Assembly (NCBI GenBank): GCA_945895265.1
Contig: CAMDEF010000020.1
Location: 1-58,681 of the forward strand
Length of the DNA stretch: 58,681 nucleotides
Direction of reading: 5' to 3'
Source: Bordetella parapertussis
GTDB lineage: Bacteria; Pseudomonadota; Gammaproteobacteria; Burkholderiales; Burkholderiaceae_B
Shown: positions 25,016 to 34,354 of the stretch, one piece after another
Numbering within the stretch: position 1 is the stretch's first letter
Layout of the letters: the number at the start of each line of letters is the position of its first letter
Position numbers and translations under genes: made by a program
Notes under the pieces: generated by a model
What the model was told of the DNA's origin: nothing
Seen by the model: only the letters and a program-made list of their open reading frames with translations
Database searches by the model: none

Positions 25016-25055
25016 CATCTTGATAAATCTTGAAATAGCATGATACATCAAGATG
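25016..25055. promoter_or_regulatory. Palindromic operator upstream of the Doc antitoxin
   Basis: CATCTTGAT (25016-25024) and ATCAAGATG (25047-25055) form a perfect inverted repeat with a 22-base spacer, starting 11 bases before the antitoxin ATG. The spacer holds a further CTTGA. Ribbon-helix-helix antitoxins bind such sites to repress their own operon; the role is inferred from position. Confidence 0.6.
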
Positions 25056-25132
25056 ATTGGAGTCGTGTGTTTCCTATTTTCACCCACCCTACTCCATAGG
25101 CTAAGCGCGCATAGCCATCTGAGCGCGCGTCC

Positions 25133-26275
25133 TCAACCGACGATCGCGGGCGGCGGCCAACCGTGCGAATTTTCGGAGCCCGGCCGGTTCTTCAGCCACC
25201 ACGACCAGTCGCGCGGCAGCAGCGAGAAAGGGTCTTGGTGAGCAAGCTCACGCGCCGCCCAGATTGGCCAATGCGGGTTAGCAAGTGCTGGTCGCCCGAG
25301 GAACACCAAGTCGATGAGTTCTTCGCGTATCACCTGGTTCGCCACTGCAGGCTGCCCTAGGTTCCAGCTAACCGCCACCGGAATTCCGACCTCGCGACGG
25401 ACGCGACTGCCCCGCTCGACCATGAAAGCGGCGCGAGAGAATGGAGGCTCGCGCATGTTGTCAGTGTTCAGACCGATGCTCAAGTCCGCCAGATCAAGCC
25501 CGTGGTTCTTCAACTGCGCGACCGCCCAGACCGCTTCATCAAACTGCACGCCGTCTTCGTGGTAATCATCCGTCACCAGACGCATCGTGAGCGGTAGGCG
25601 CTCAGGCCAAACGGCACGCACCGCATCCAGAGCCTCGCGGTGAAATCGCAGCCGATTCTCGAGCGTTCCGCCGTAAGCATCCGTGCGTTGATTTGCCAGT
25701 GGTGAGAAAAAACTCGCGCCGAGATAACCGTGCGCGAAGTGCATCTCGAGCCACTCGAAGCCAGCCGCGAGGGCCCGTTTTGCGGCGGCCGCATAGGCCC
25801 GGTGCAACGCATGAATCTCGTCAACGGTGAGTTCATGCACAGCATAGGGGAAGCGCCCGCCATAGGGAATGGGCGAGGGACCACGCACCTGCCAGCCATC
25901 GGGATGGTCCGGGGCGATTTGCAGCTTGCCTTCCCAAGGCTTTTGCTCGCTTCCCTTGCGACCCGTATGGCCCAGTTGAATGGCCGGGACCGCACCCATG
26001 TCCTTGATCATCCTAACCACACGGGCCATGCTTTCGATCTGCTCGTCCTCCCACAGCCCGGCACACGAGGTGCTAGTGCGGCCGTCGGGTGTGATGGCGA
26101 TCTGTTCGGGAAAGACCAAACCAAAGCCGCCGGCCGCACGCGAGCCCAGCAGCATCAGGTGGAAATCGTTCATCTTCCCATCTGGCTCAGACCGATACAT
26201 CGTCATCGGCGACATCGCGATGCGATTGCGTAGCGTGACACCCTTGAGCGTATAAGGCGTGAACAAATCAGGCAT
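25133..26275 (-). CDS. NADH:flavin oxidoreductase (Old Yellow Enzyme, YqjM-like)
   Basis: This 380-residue FMN enzyme opens LFTPYTLKGVTLRNRIAMSPM. It has the substrate-binding His pair in HFAHGYLGASFFSPLAN, then QRTDAYGGTLENRLRF and the phosphate-binding FLGRPALANP. It reduces activated C=C bonds with NAD(P)H. ATG 26275 with AAGGAAG is chosen over the frame start at 26338. The OYE domain of the anthranilate enzyme at 40197 is a clear paralogue. It stands alone on this strand, divergent from the Bug receptor. Confidence 0.9.
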   Translation of the reverse strand: MPDLFTPYTLKGVTLRNRIAMSPMTMYRSEPDGKMNDFHLMLLGSRAAGGFGLVFPEQIAITPDGRTSTSCAGLWEDEQIESMARVVRMIKDMGAVPAIQLGHTGRKGSEQKPWEGKLQIAPDHPDGWQVRGPSPIPYGGRFPYAVHELTVDEIHALHRAYAAAAKRALAAGFEWLEMHFAHGYLGASFFSPLANQRTDAYGGTLENRLRFHREALDAVRAVWPERLPLTMRLVTDDYHEDGVQFDEAVWAVAQLKNHGLDLADLSIGLNTDNMREPPFSRAAFMVERGSRVRREVGIPVAVSWNLGQPAVANQVIREELIDLVFLGRPALANPHWPIWAARELAHQDPFSLLPRDWSWWLKNRPGSENSHGWPPPAIVG

Positions 26276-26563
26276 AGACGTGCTTCCTTGGCTTTTGCAT
26301 CTTTTGATCGCAGAGGACACGTGGATCGCGTCCCTCAAACGACAGCATGTTAATTGATTACTTATTTCAGTACTTTAGTGCGAAAGCAATAGAGGCAGGT
26401 TGGGCAGGGCTTTGCGTAGTTTTAAATGCAAACGAGCCCTGATTCACCGCACACTAGTTGATTGTGTCGGGCACAGGGATGGCCCTAGTACTATTTAAAG
26501 GCTATGCTATAAATCAGATTACAAAAGATGCAAAATAAGAATTAGAACCTGTCGGAGCTCATC

Positions 26564-27532
26564 ATGTACCGCTTAGCATTTTTCGGTCTTTTAATTGCGA
26601 TCACCAGCTCGTGGACAACAGAATCACTTGCTCAAAGTTTTCCCAGCAAATCAGTGCGCCTCATTGTGCCGTTTCCGCCGGGTGGTCCTGCTGACGTGCT
26701 AGGCCGCGTGTACGCCGAGAAACTTTCGGCCGCATGGAGTCAACCCGTGATCGTCGAAAATCGTGCTGGCGCTGCCGGCAATATTGGTTCAGACATGACT
26801 GCGAAGGCTGCGCCGGATGGGTACACCATTTTATTAATTGCAAGCAGCCACGTCATTAATAGTGCGTTGTATGACAAGCTTCCTTACGATCCGATTAAAG
26901 ACTTTACGCCCCTCTCACAAGTCGCGTATTACTCTTTGGTGCTGGTTGCGCACCCGTCGGTGCCTGCTCAGTCAGTGTCTGAGCTCGTCGCCTTGGCCAA
27001 AGCACAACCGGGAAAACTTGCTTTGGTCTCTGCTGGAAACGGTACTCCCACACACCTCACTGCAGAGCTGTTTCGCACCGCTGCTCAAATTGACTTCTTG
27101 CATGTTCCGTATAAAGGGGCTGCGCCCGCTACCAATGATCTTCTCGCTGGTCAAGGTCAGTTAATGTTTAACAACCCGGTATCGGCGTTGCCCCATGTCA
27201 CAGCTGGTAAGCTCAAAGCGTTGGCCGTCACAGGCACACAAAGATCGGCCCTTGCTCCAGACATCCCAACGATCGCTGAATCGGGCTACCCCGGCTTCGA
27301 AGCGGGCACATGGTACGCATTTTTGGCACCGGCTGGATTACCGCCCGAGATTTCAAAAAAATTATCAAGGGATATCGTTGCAATCACAAAGCAAGACGAT
27401 CTCAAGGCTCGACTCGCAAAAATGGGGATTGAAGCCCTAGGCAGCACACCAGAGCAGTTAACTGAGGTGATGCAAGCCGACTTGATCAAATGGTCGGGTG
27501 TTATTCGCAACGCAAATATTAAGCTTGACTAG
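26564..27532 (+). CDS. Bug-family tripartite tricarboxylate transporter receptor
   Basis: A 322-residue periplasmic solute receptor with a signal peptide ending ESLAQS. Family signatures are SVRLIVPFPPGGPADVLGR, VENRAGAAGNIGSDM, AAPDGYTILL and the PDIPTIAESGYPGF segment. Burkholderiales carry many orphan copies; no TctA/TctB membrane genes adjoin it. It probably binds a small carboxylate or related anion. The preceding 225 bases hold no gene. Confidence 0.9.
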   Translation: MYRLAFFGLLIAITSSWTTESLAQSFPSKSVRLIVPFPPGGPADVLGRVYAEKLSAAWSQPVIVENRAGAAGNIGSDMTAKAAPDGYTILLIASSHVINSALYDKLPYDPIKDFTPLSQVAYYSLVLVAHPSVPAQSVSELVALAKAQPGKLALVSAGNGTPTHLTAELFRTAAQIDFLHVPYKGAAPATNDLLAGQGQLMFNNPVSALPHVTAGKLKALAVTGTQRSALAPDIPTIAESGYPGFEAGTWYAFLAPAGLPPEISKKLSRDIVAITKQDDLKARLAKMGIEALGSTPEQLTEVMQADLIKWSGVIRNANIKLD

Positions 27533-27586
27533 GCCGCGACTTGCTGTATCGCACAAAGTTTCAACATTTATCACGCAAGGACTGTC

Positions 27587-28432
27587 ATGCCATTTTTAAA
27601 ACGCGCTGGTCACCCTGCCATTCACTATGCACTCGATGATTTTACCGACCCATGGCGTCAAGCGCCTTATTTAATTTTGCAGCATGGCTATGGCCGCTCA
27701 AGCGAATTTTGGAGGCCATGGGTACCGTACTTAGCGCGTTTTTTTAAGGTCATACGCCCGGATCTGCGTGGCCTTGGCCAGTCTGAAATCCCTGGCAATC
27801 TAGATGTGGACATCACACCCCAACACTACGTAGGCGACCTCGTCGCGCTCATCCAAAGTCTAGGTGGCGCCCCTGTGCACTACTGCGGCGAATCAGTCGC
27901 CGGTATTATTGGCATGGCGCTTGCGGCCGAACATCCCGATCTGCTTCGCACGCTATCGTTGGTGGCCGCACCGACACACATTAATCCTGATACGCAAAAG
28001 GCATTCGCCTTTGGTTACCCAACTTGGCAAGAAGCGTTGAGTACCCTAGGTTCGCGTGGTTGGGCCGATGCTGCAAACAGCGCAACTCGGTTTGGACCGG
28101 GTACTGACGTTGGCTTGCTAAAGTGGTACGCCGATGAGATGGGAAAATCAAACGTTGATGTTTTGATCCGCATGTCACGTATCGCGTCGGTCATTGATGC
28201 GACACCGTATCTGAGCCGCATCAAAACTCCGACACTTGGGTTGTACCCCGCTCAGGCGCCTGTAACAATCCAAACACAAGAGAAAGTCATCCGCCAGCAT
28301 ATTAAAAATTTAACGATCGTACACGTGCCCTCGAGTCATCATGCCATCATGAACATCATGCCCGCGATGCTTGCTCGCCAGGTACTGTACTTTGCAGCAC
28401 AACATGACGGCACTGTTTGCGATGAGGCTTGA
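27587..28432 (+). CDS. Alpha/beta hydrolase
   Basis: The 281-residue enzyme has the oxyanion motif QHGYG, RPDLRGLGQS, the nucleophile elbow CGESVAG (Ser103) and a catalytic His in SSHHAIMN. It lies between two Bug receptors in the same direction, suggesting hydrolysis of an imported ester, lactone or amide. The sequence gives no specific substrate. Confidence 0.82.
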   Translation: MPFLKRAGHPAIHYALDDFTDPWRQAPYLILQHGYGRSSEFWRPWVPYLARFFKVIRPDLRGLGQSEIPGNLDVDITPQHYVGDLVALIQSLGGAPVHYCGESVAGIIGMALAAEHPDLLRTLSLVAAPTHINPDTQKAFAFGYPTWQEALSTLGSRGWADAANSATRFGPGTDVGLLKWYADEMGKSNVDVLIRMSRIASVIDATPYLSRIKTPTLGLYPAQAPVTIQTQEKVIRQHIKNLTIVHVPSSHHAIMNIMPAMLARQVLYFAAQHDGTVCDEA

Positions 28433-28603
28433 AAAAAACTAACTGAACGACTTAGCATTGCGGTGATAGTTAATGATGCGGTAGTAAGCGTAGGGCTTAG
28501 CCGCGGGCTCGAGTACACCGACTTACGTGCGACCATGGCAGGATGACCAATCAGGCAAAGCGTGGGCTCACATGTTTCTTAAATAATTAAAAGGGAGATG
28601 ATC

Positions 28604-29584
28604 TTGCAAATTTTCAGACTTCGGGCGTTGCGTTTACTGCAAGCCGTTTTGGTCGTTTTAACAACAGGATTGAGTAGCCTTGCCTTAGCCAGCTACCCTG
28701 ACAAACCCATCAAAATGATTATTCCCTGGCCTCCTGGCGGTGGCTCAGATGTCTTGGGGCGCATCGTTGCTAAGCACATGTCAGATGTATTGGGACAGCC
28801 CGTTGTCGTTGAAAATCGAGCCGGAGCAACAGGTCTGATCGGTACCGATATGCTAGTCAAATCAGCGCCGGATGGTTACACGATTGTCTTCATTGCGGAC
28901 TCTTACATTGTGAGTCCACTGGTTTCTCCCAAGACAGCTCGCTATGATGTGAATAAGGACTTCACAAATATTGGTATGGTCGGCTTTTTTCCTTTGGTTC
29001 TAGTTGTGAATCCCCAGAATAATCCTGGAGATTTAAAACAATTTATCCAGAAGGGCAAAGATCCTGCTTCAAAGATGACTTACTCATCTTGGGGAATCGG
29101 CAGCTCAAGCCACCTAGCGACTGAAATGTTCTTGGCTCAGACAGGCAGTCAGATGTTGCATGTTCCTTTTCAAGGTGCGGCACCCGCTATGACAGCGGTT
29201 CTGGGAGGGCAGGTTGACTCAGTCTTTGTGCCCGCGGTCGTTGCGTTGCCTCATCACAACGCAGGAAAAGCAAAGATCCTGGGTGTTTCGAGTCAAAATC
29301 GACTGGCTGCCGCACCACAGCTCATGACAATGGTTGAGCAGGGTGTGCAATCCTGGATTTCATGGATGGGCGTATTGGGACCTGCGAATATTCCTACTGA
29401 CCTGGCTGACAAATTGACTGCGGCGTTAAAGGCTGTCGTTGAAAATCCCAAGGTGCGTGAAGAGTTGACAAGAGGCGGTCTTGATCCTAATTTTATGAAT
29501 CAAAAACAACTGACCGATTTTGTACGCTCTGAAAATATCCGAGTCGGAAATGTCGTTAAGAATGCGAAAATTTCCGTAGACTAA
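28604..29584 (+). CDS. Bug-family tripartite tricarboxylate transporter receptor (second copy)
   Basis: A roughly 326-residue receptor with a signal peptide ending LALAS, then PIKMIIPWPPGGGSDVLGR, VENRAGATGLIGTDM and SAPDGYTIVFI. The AAGGGAG ribosome site (28591-28597) directly abuts the ATG at 28598, which is too close for initiation. It is six bases from the in-frame TTG at 28604, so TTG is taken as the start. It differs enough from the copy at 26564 to be a separate paralogue. No membrane subunits are nearby. Confidence 0.88.
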   Translation: MQIFRLRALRLLQAVLVVLTTGLSSLALASYPDKPIKMIIPWPPGGGSDVLGRIVAKHMSDVLGQPVVVENRAGATGLIGTDMLVKSAPDGYTIVFIADSYIVSPLVSPKTARYDVNKDFTNIGMVGFFPLVLVVNPQNNPGDLKQFIQKGKDPASKMTYSSWGIGSSSHLATEMFLAQTGSQMLHVPFQGAAPAMTAVLGGQVDSVFVPAVVALPHHNAGKAKILGVSSQNRLAAAPQLMTMVEQGVQSWISWMGVLGPANIPTDLADKLTAALKAVVENPKVREELTRGGLDPNFMNQKQLTDFVRSENIRVGNVVKNAKISVD

Positions 29585-30009
29585 CTCAAAGGGGGTGCGG
29601 CTAAGAATCGCCTGACAGTACGTTTACAGCACAGTGTTAACTGTGTGACCGGTACGGTATGTAAACCATGTGTTCGGTACATACCCACCCTATGCGTTCG
29701 TTGTCGGAGCGTGACCCACTTTGGTGCCTCATCAACTATAACGTGCACCGAAATGCGCTCCATGCATCTAGGTCAGGATATCTTAGCTTTACAAGACTCC
29801 ACCGCAACCTCGTCTGTCTTGTTGACAGAGGCAGAAGATAAGTCACCGAATAACATTACGGAAAGTAGGAGTTTCAAGTACCACCCATTTGGTTACGGTA
29901 ATGTTTCCACAAGGTTGCGATGCAGACGTAGTGAGACTTATTTCCGTTAATGATTGTTGGCACGGATATTGCTCACCTGACTTAGAATCATTAATATAAA
30001 ACTCAGCTC
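29585..30009 (+). promoter_or_regulatory. Gene-free region with several inverted repeats upstream of the ureide ABC operon
   Basis: No convincing ORF is seen in these 425 bases. GGTATGT (29656-29662) pairs with ACATACC (29679-29685) across 16 bases. Further on, CTGTC-TTGTT-GACAG forms a small hairpin. AACATTAC and GTAATGTT, and CGCAACCT and AGGTTGCG, form interleaved inverted pairs over about 110 bases. The ABC ATPase ATG at 30010 has no clear ribosome site. The region may hold operators, a leader RNA or a decayed mobile element. Confidence 0.4.
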
Positions 30010-31083
30010 ATGGCGCATCACACCTTAGACATCGACGCAGTCACTCACACCTTTGGGGCATTCACCGCGGTTGATGATGTGAGCCTGTCCATTAGCGCTG
30101 GCGAGATTGTTGCCTTGCTCGGCCCTTCGGGATGCGGAAAGACAACACTACTACGTATCGTTGCGGGCTTTGTGGCACAAAAAACGGGCAAGGTCCGCAT
30201 CGATGGCGCGTCGATCGATCATCTACAACCCAACAAAAGAAACATCGGGATCGTATTTCAAAACTACGCACTTTTTCCACATCTAACCATCGGTGAGAAC
30301 GTCGCCTATGGCCTAGAGGCTCGGGGTGTCGATCGTGTAGCCATCAAGAAAAAGGTCGCGCATTGCTTGGAAGTTGTCCAGTTACCCCACATTGCAGAGC
30401 GCTTTCCTCGGCAACTGTCTGGGGGTCAGCAACAGCGTGTCGCCTTGGCGCGCGTCATTGCGACTGAGCCGACGATTCTTTTGCTAGACGAGCCGTTTGG
30501 AGCGCTAGATAAAAACTTGCGCCTCGATATGCAAATCGAGATCAAGCGGTTGCAGAGGCAACTCGGACTCACCGCCATCATGGTGACGCACGATCAAGAA
30601 GAGGCGATGAGTATCGCCGACCGCATTGCAGTGATGAACAAAGGTCATGTCGAGCAGTTTGGCACGCCAACAGATGTGTATGACAAGCCTGAAACACCTT
30701 TTGTGAATAGCTTTATTGGCTCAACAAACCTGCTACCTGGAGTGGTCAAGGCGAGCGAGTCCGGCACGGATGTCATTGCTCTGGACGCCGGCTCTGAGAT
30801 CGCGCTGCCGACTGCTGCCACTTTTTCGAGAGGCGCCCGCGTGGTGGTATCCGTGCGGCCCGAGCACTTAATTCTGGATTCTGAGCGTCGCGAGGGCTAT
30901 TGGCCTGTCGAGATTGGTTTGAATCTTCCCTTGGGGCCAACGCTTGTTGTCGAGGCTTGGACTAAGGATCGCACTGCACTCAAGGTCACGATGCCAAGAC
31001 TGGTACAACGCTCGACGCAAAGCACGGCTTGGTGTGGATTGCGTCCTGAGGCGATCCCCACAATTTTTCCAACCGCAACTTAA
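30010..31083 (+). CDS. PotA-like ABC transporter ATP-binding protein
   Basis: This 357-residue ATPase has Walker A GPSGCGKT, signature LSGGQQQRVALARV, Walker B ILLLDEPFGALD and switch VTHDQEEAM. A C-terminal TOBE domain (about 240-357, with VRPEHL) follows, as in spermidine/putrescine and related importers. It is the first gene of a four-gene importer that runs into ureide-catabolism genes, so the substrate may be allantoin or another ureide rather than a polyamine. Confidence 0.9.
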   Translation: MAHHTLDIDAVTHTFGAFTAVDDVSLSISAGEIVALLGPSGCGKTTLLRIVAGFVAQKTGKVRIDGASIDHLQPNKRNIGIVFQNYALFPHLTIGENVAYGLEARGVDRVAIKKKVAHCLEVVQLPHIAERFPRQLSGGQQQRVALARVIATEPTILLLDEPFGALDKNLRLDMQIEIKRLQRQLGLTAIMVTHDQEEAMSIADRIAVMNKGHVEQFGTPTDVYDKPETPFVNSFIGSTNLLPGVVKASESGTDVIALDAGSEIALPTAATFSRGARVVVSVRPEHLILDSERREGYWPVEIGLNLPLGPTLVVEAWTKDRTALKVTMPRLVQRSTQSTAWCGLRPEAIPTIFPTAT

Positions 31084-31106
31084 TACACACCCCTTTAGGA
31101 GTTGAC

Positions 31107-32135
31107 ATGTCTAGTCAGATCTCACGCCGCCATTTCTTGCAAAGCACTGCCGCCATTGCAGGCGCAGTTGCTTATCCTAATCTAGCCTTTGCCAAAGGTT
31201 CTGTCAGTAGTGCCATCTATCCCGGCGCTTGGGATGAGGCTTACAGAAAAATCGTGGCACCTGCACTTAAAAAGAGCGCCGGTGTCGATTTGGAATTACA
31301 ACCACTTTTTGCAGTCGATCAGATTGCAAAAGCTAAGGCTGCGCGTGGTCGGCCTGTCTTCGATACCTTTGTTCTCGATCCAGGCCCAAGTGCGACCGGC
31401 AAAGCCGATAATTTGTTTGAAAAATTTGATGGCAGTCAGCTGAAAAATGCCTCCGCTTTACAAGCCGGCATGTTGGATGCCTATGGCGTGCCCATCGCCG
31501 CGCAGTTTGTCGGGATCGCTTACAACCCCAAAAAATTTAGCAAGCCGCCAACAAAATGGGCGGATCTTTTTCAAGAGCCATATCTCTCTCGTCTGGGTCT
31601 GACGGGTTTTCAAACGACCTTTGGTACGGTTGCGATCATTGAGTTTTCCAAGGCCTTTGGTGGATCCATCACGAATGTTGATCCATTTTTTGCAGAGTTG
31701 AAAAAAGTACTGAAAAAAGTTGCCGTGATTGGTGCACCTGCTGCGATGCCAGGTTTGTTTCAGCAGGGGCAATGCGATGTCATGTATACCAACACACAAA
31801 CCGTGGGCATTCTGAAATCGCGTGGTGTTGATATCGAGTTTGTAGCGCCAGAAAGCGGTATCGCGACATTCTTTACGACGATGCACATCGCCAAGGGCTC
31901 CGAGGATATCGCCAACGCTTACAAGTATATTGATACAGTGTTAAGCGCGGAGGTGCAGACCCAGTTGATGAAGCCACCGTATTTTATGGCTCCTGTGAAT
32001 TCCAAAGTCGCTTTGGACGGCTCGCTGCCAGTGAAGAGTCTGAGCGAAATGAGCAAAATGATTCAGCATGACTGGAGCAAGATCAACCCACTGCGTGCCG
32101 AATGGATTACCCGCTTTAACAAGGAAGTGTCTTGA
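31107..32135 (+). CDS. Periplasmic solute-binding protein of PotD type, Tat-exported
   Basis: The 342-residue protein begins with a twin-arginine signal (SRRHFLQSTAAIAG) ending NLAFAKG, unusual for this class and implying folding before export. The mature part contains IYPGAWDEAYRKIVAP and IAYNPKKFSKPPTKWADLF, typical of family 1/8 binding proteins. TAGGAG precedes the ATG. It delivers substrate to the downstream permeases. Confidence 0.88.
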   Translation: MSSQISRRHFLQSTAAIAGAVAYPNLAFAKGSVSSAIYPGAWDEAYRKIVAPALKKSAGVDLELQPLFAVDQIAKAKAARGRPVFDTFVLDPGPSATGKADNLFEKFDGSQLKNASALQAGMLDAYGVPIAAQFVGIAYNPKKFSKPPTKWADLFQEPYLSRLGLTGFQTTFGTVAIIEFSKAFGGSITNVDPFFAELKKVLKKVAVIGAPAAMPGLFQQGQCDVMYTNTQTVGILKSRGVDIEFVAPESGIATFFTTMHIAKGSEDIANAYKYIDTVLSAEVQTQLMKPPYFMAPVNSKVALDGSLPVKSLSEMSKMIQHDWSKINPLRAEWITRFNKEVS

Positions 32136-32986
32136 CACTAAGGCTTTCCCTGCAGGCCCGCGGTTGGCAATTGATGTTGCCACTCGCACTTGCATTCCTT
32201 GCGTTTTTTGTTGCGCCACTGATGATTCTCTTTGTTGTCAGTGGCTTTGAAGACGACAAAATCACCCAAGTGGGTTTAAAGACTTGGGTGAGTTTTGTTA
32301 GCGATCCTTTTTACTGGGTCGTAACTGGTAATACGCTCAAGCTTGGTGTCCTGACAGTGCTGGCAACATTGTTGATTGGTTATCCGCTCGCGGTTGTGTA
32401 CATGCGCGCAGGTCCGAGTGTGCAGAAAATTTTGATCTTGATCATTATCATGCCGATGTTGTTGTCGGTAGTGGTTCGAACCTTTGCGTGGATTGTGATC
32501 CTTGGGCGAGAGGGTGTGATTAATCAGACCCTGCTCAGTCTGGGTCTGACCTCTACGCCTTTGCGACTATTGCAGACAGAGCTTGGCCTGATCGTATCGC
32601 TCACGCAAATTGAATTGCCGTTGATGGTGCTACCCCTCATCAGTGTGATGTCGCGGATTGATCCGAGTGTGCATGATGCCTCGTCCGCGTTGGGTGCTTC
32701 GCGCTGGAGGACTTTTTTCAAGGTCACAGTACCGCTGAGTCTGCCAGGCCTGATTGCGGGCTGCACGTTGGTTTTTGCGAGTTCGACGACTGCCTTTATT
32801 TCTCAGTCTGTCATTGGTGGTAATCGTCTGGTCTATTTGCCTTTGGTAGTGTGGCAGCAATCTCTGGTGGTCTACAACTGGCCGCTGGCGTCGGTCGCTG
32901 CGGTGACCCTATTGTTATCCGTGATGAGTTGCATTATTTTGTTGAATCTGGTTGGCCGCAAGAGTATGAGGTATCTCAATGTCTAG
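32132..32986 (+). CDS. PotB-like ABC transporter permease
   Basis: A 284-residue inner-membrane protein with six predicted helices and the coupling motif DASSALGASRWRTFFKVTVPLSLPG. The start is TTG 32132, overlapping the binding-protein stop (TTGA), with AAGGAAG six bases upstream. Its own stop overlaps the next gene by eight bases. Confidence 0.9.
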   Translation: MTLRLSLQARGWQLMLPLALAFLAFFVAPLMILFVVSGFEDDKITQVGLKTWVSFVSDPFYWVVTGNTLKLGVLTVLATLLIGYPLAVVYMRAGPSVQKILILIIIMPMLLSVVVRTFAWIVILGREGVINQTLLSLGLTSTPLRLLQTELGLIVSLTQIELPLMVLPLISVMSRIDPSVHDASSALGASRWRTFFKVTVPLSLPGLIAGCTLVFASSTTAFISQSVIGGNRLVYLPLVVWQQSLVVYNWPLASVAAVTLLLSVMSCIILLNLVGRKSMRYLNV

Positions 32987-33800
32987 GCGTAATTCAGTCG
33001 GTGACGTATCGCACGAACTCGTGATTTACGGCCTAGCCGGCTTGGCGATTTTGGTATTGCTCGGACCGGTTGTTGTTGTCCTGATCACATCGTTTACAGA
33101 TAACCAATCTTTGAAATTTCCGCCTCAGGGTTTTTCCTTGCAGTGGTACGAAAAGTTGTTTGATCCAAATGAATCCAGACAGATACACAGAGCGGCTTTT
33201 AATACGCTTGAGGTAGCGTGTTGGGCAGCTGGCGCAGCGGCGTTGCTAGGCACCTGTGCAGCAATCGGAATTTCTTCGACCCGTTCGCGCTGGTCTAGAG
33301 CGGCTGATACGCTGTTTATGTCGCCCCTTATTTTGCCTGGCATTGCTTTTGGTTTAGCTGCCCTAATGTATTTTTCGCTGCTAGGTATCAGGCCCTCTTT
33401 AAAGCTGATTATTGTGGGCCATTTTGTGATGATCGTACCGTTCGTGCTGCGGACAACGCTAGCAAGCCTCACTCAGCTGGATCCCGCACTGACTGAATGC
33501 TCAGCGAGTCTCGGTGCCACGCGCCTCTACACGTTTAGGCGGATTACTTTGCCCGTGATTTTTCCTGGTATCGCGGCGGGCACTTTTATGGCATTTATGG
33601 CCTCGGTCGATAACGTCCCGGTTTCTCTGTTTTTATCTGGGCCCAAGAGCGACATGTTGCCGATACGACTCTGGGGAATGATGGAGTCTACCTTGGATGT
33701 GCGAGTCGCAGCAGTCTCGGGTGTACTGATCATTTCAGTTCTGATTTTAATGTTGCTCATGGAGCGTTTGACTGGCTTAAGTCAGCGCATCAAGGGTTAG
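32979..33800 (+). CDS. PotC-like ABC transporter permease
   Basis: A 273-residue permease with about six helices and the EAA-type loop ECSASLGATRLYTFRRITLPVIFPG. It completes the ATPase, receptor, permease, permease set. A 38-base gap leads to ureidoglycolate lyase, placing importer and catabolic genes in one transcript. Confidence 0.9.
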   Translation: MSRRNSVGDVSHELVIYGLAGLAILVLLGPVVVVLITSFTDNQSLKFPPQGFSLQWYEKLFDPNESRQIHRAAFNTLEVACWAAGAAALLGTCAAIGISSTRSRWSRAADTLFMSPLILPGIAFGLAALMYFSLLGIRPSLKLIIVGHFVMIVPFVLRTTLASLTQLDPALTECSASLGATRLYTFRRITLPVIFPGIAAGTFMAFMASVDNVPVSLFLSGPKSDMLPIRLWGMMESTLDVRVAAVSGVLIISVLILMLLMERLTGLSQRIKG

Positions 33801-33838
33801 CCCCGGTTGCTCATCACTACTTTATTTTGGATATCCTT

Positions 33839-34315
33839 ATGAAAATTGTCACGATCAAGCCTCTGAATGCCAAAGATTTCGCACCTTTTGGTGAGGTCAT
33901 TGAGATGCCCGAAAAGCCTGGACGTATTTATTTTCAGGATGCGCTGGGTAACCTGAGGCCGCATGCCATTGCGTCTTTATCGACAACGGTTAAAGAGCCC
34001 ACTAGTGACTTACCGCTTGAGGTCAACTTGTTAGAACGTCATGAGTTTTCTTCACAGTCTTTTATGCCAGCCCACGTGAAATCATGGCTAATTGTTGTGG
34101 CACCCCATACGGCGGACGGCAAACCAGATTTAGACGGTGTTCAAGCCTTTTTGGCCAATGGCAGTCAAGGAATTACATACAAGCCTAACACCTGGCATCA
34201 CGGCATGACAGTGTTTGGTGAGACGGCAAAATTTAATATTTTTATGTGGCGTGATAACACGACGGGTGATGAAGAATTTGTTCCTGTTACACCGTTCATG
34301 GTGCAGCAGGCCTAG
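33839..34315 (+). CDS. allA: Ureidoglycolate lyase
   Basis: The 158-residue cupin-like enzyme has the family blocks LNAKDFAPFGEVIEM, LLERHEFSSQSFMP and GITYKPNTWHHGM. It splits ureidoglycolate into glyoxylate and urea, the last step of allantoin breakdown. ATG 33839 is preferred to TTG 33827 because family members begin MKIVTIKPL. It follows the importer and precedes the allantoinase, which supports a ureide pathway. Confidence 0.88.
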   Translation: MKIVTIKPLNAKDFAPFGEVIEMPEKPGRIYFQDALGNLRPHAIASLSTTVKEPTSDLPLEVNLLERHEFSSQSFMPAHVKSWLIVVAPHTADGKPDLDGVQAFLANGSQGITYKPNTWHHGMTVFGETAKFNIFMWRDNTTGDEEFVPVTPFMVQQA

Positions 34316-34354
34316 TATGTTTTGATTGATGGCACAAACCTCTGGAGACCTAAG

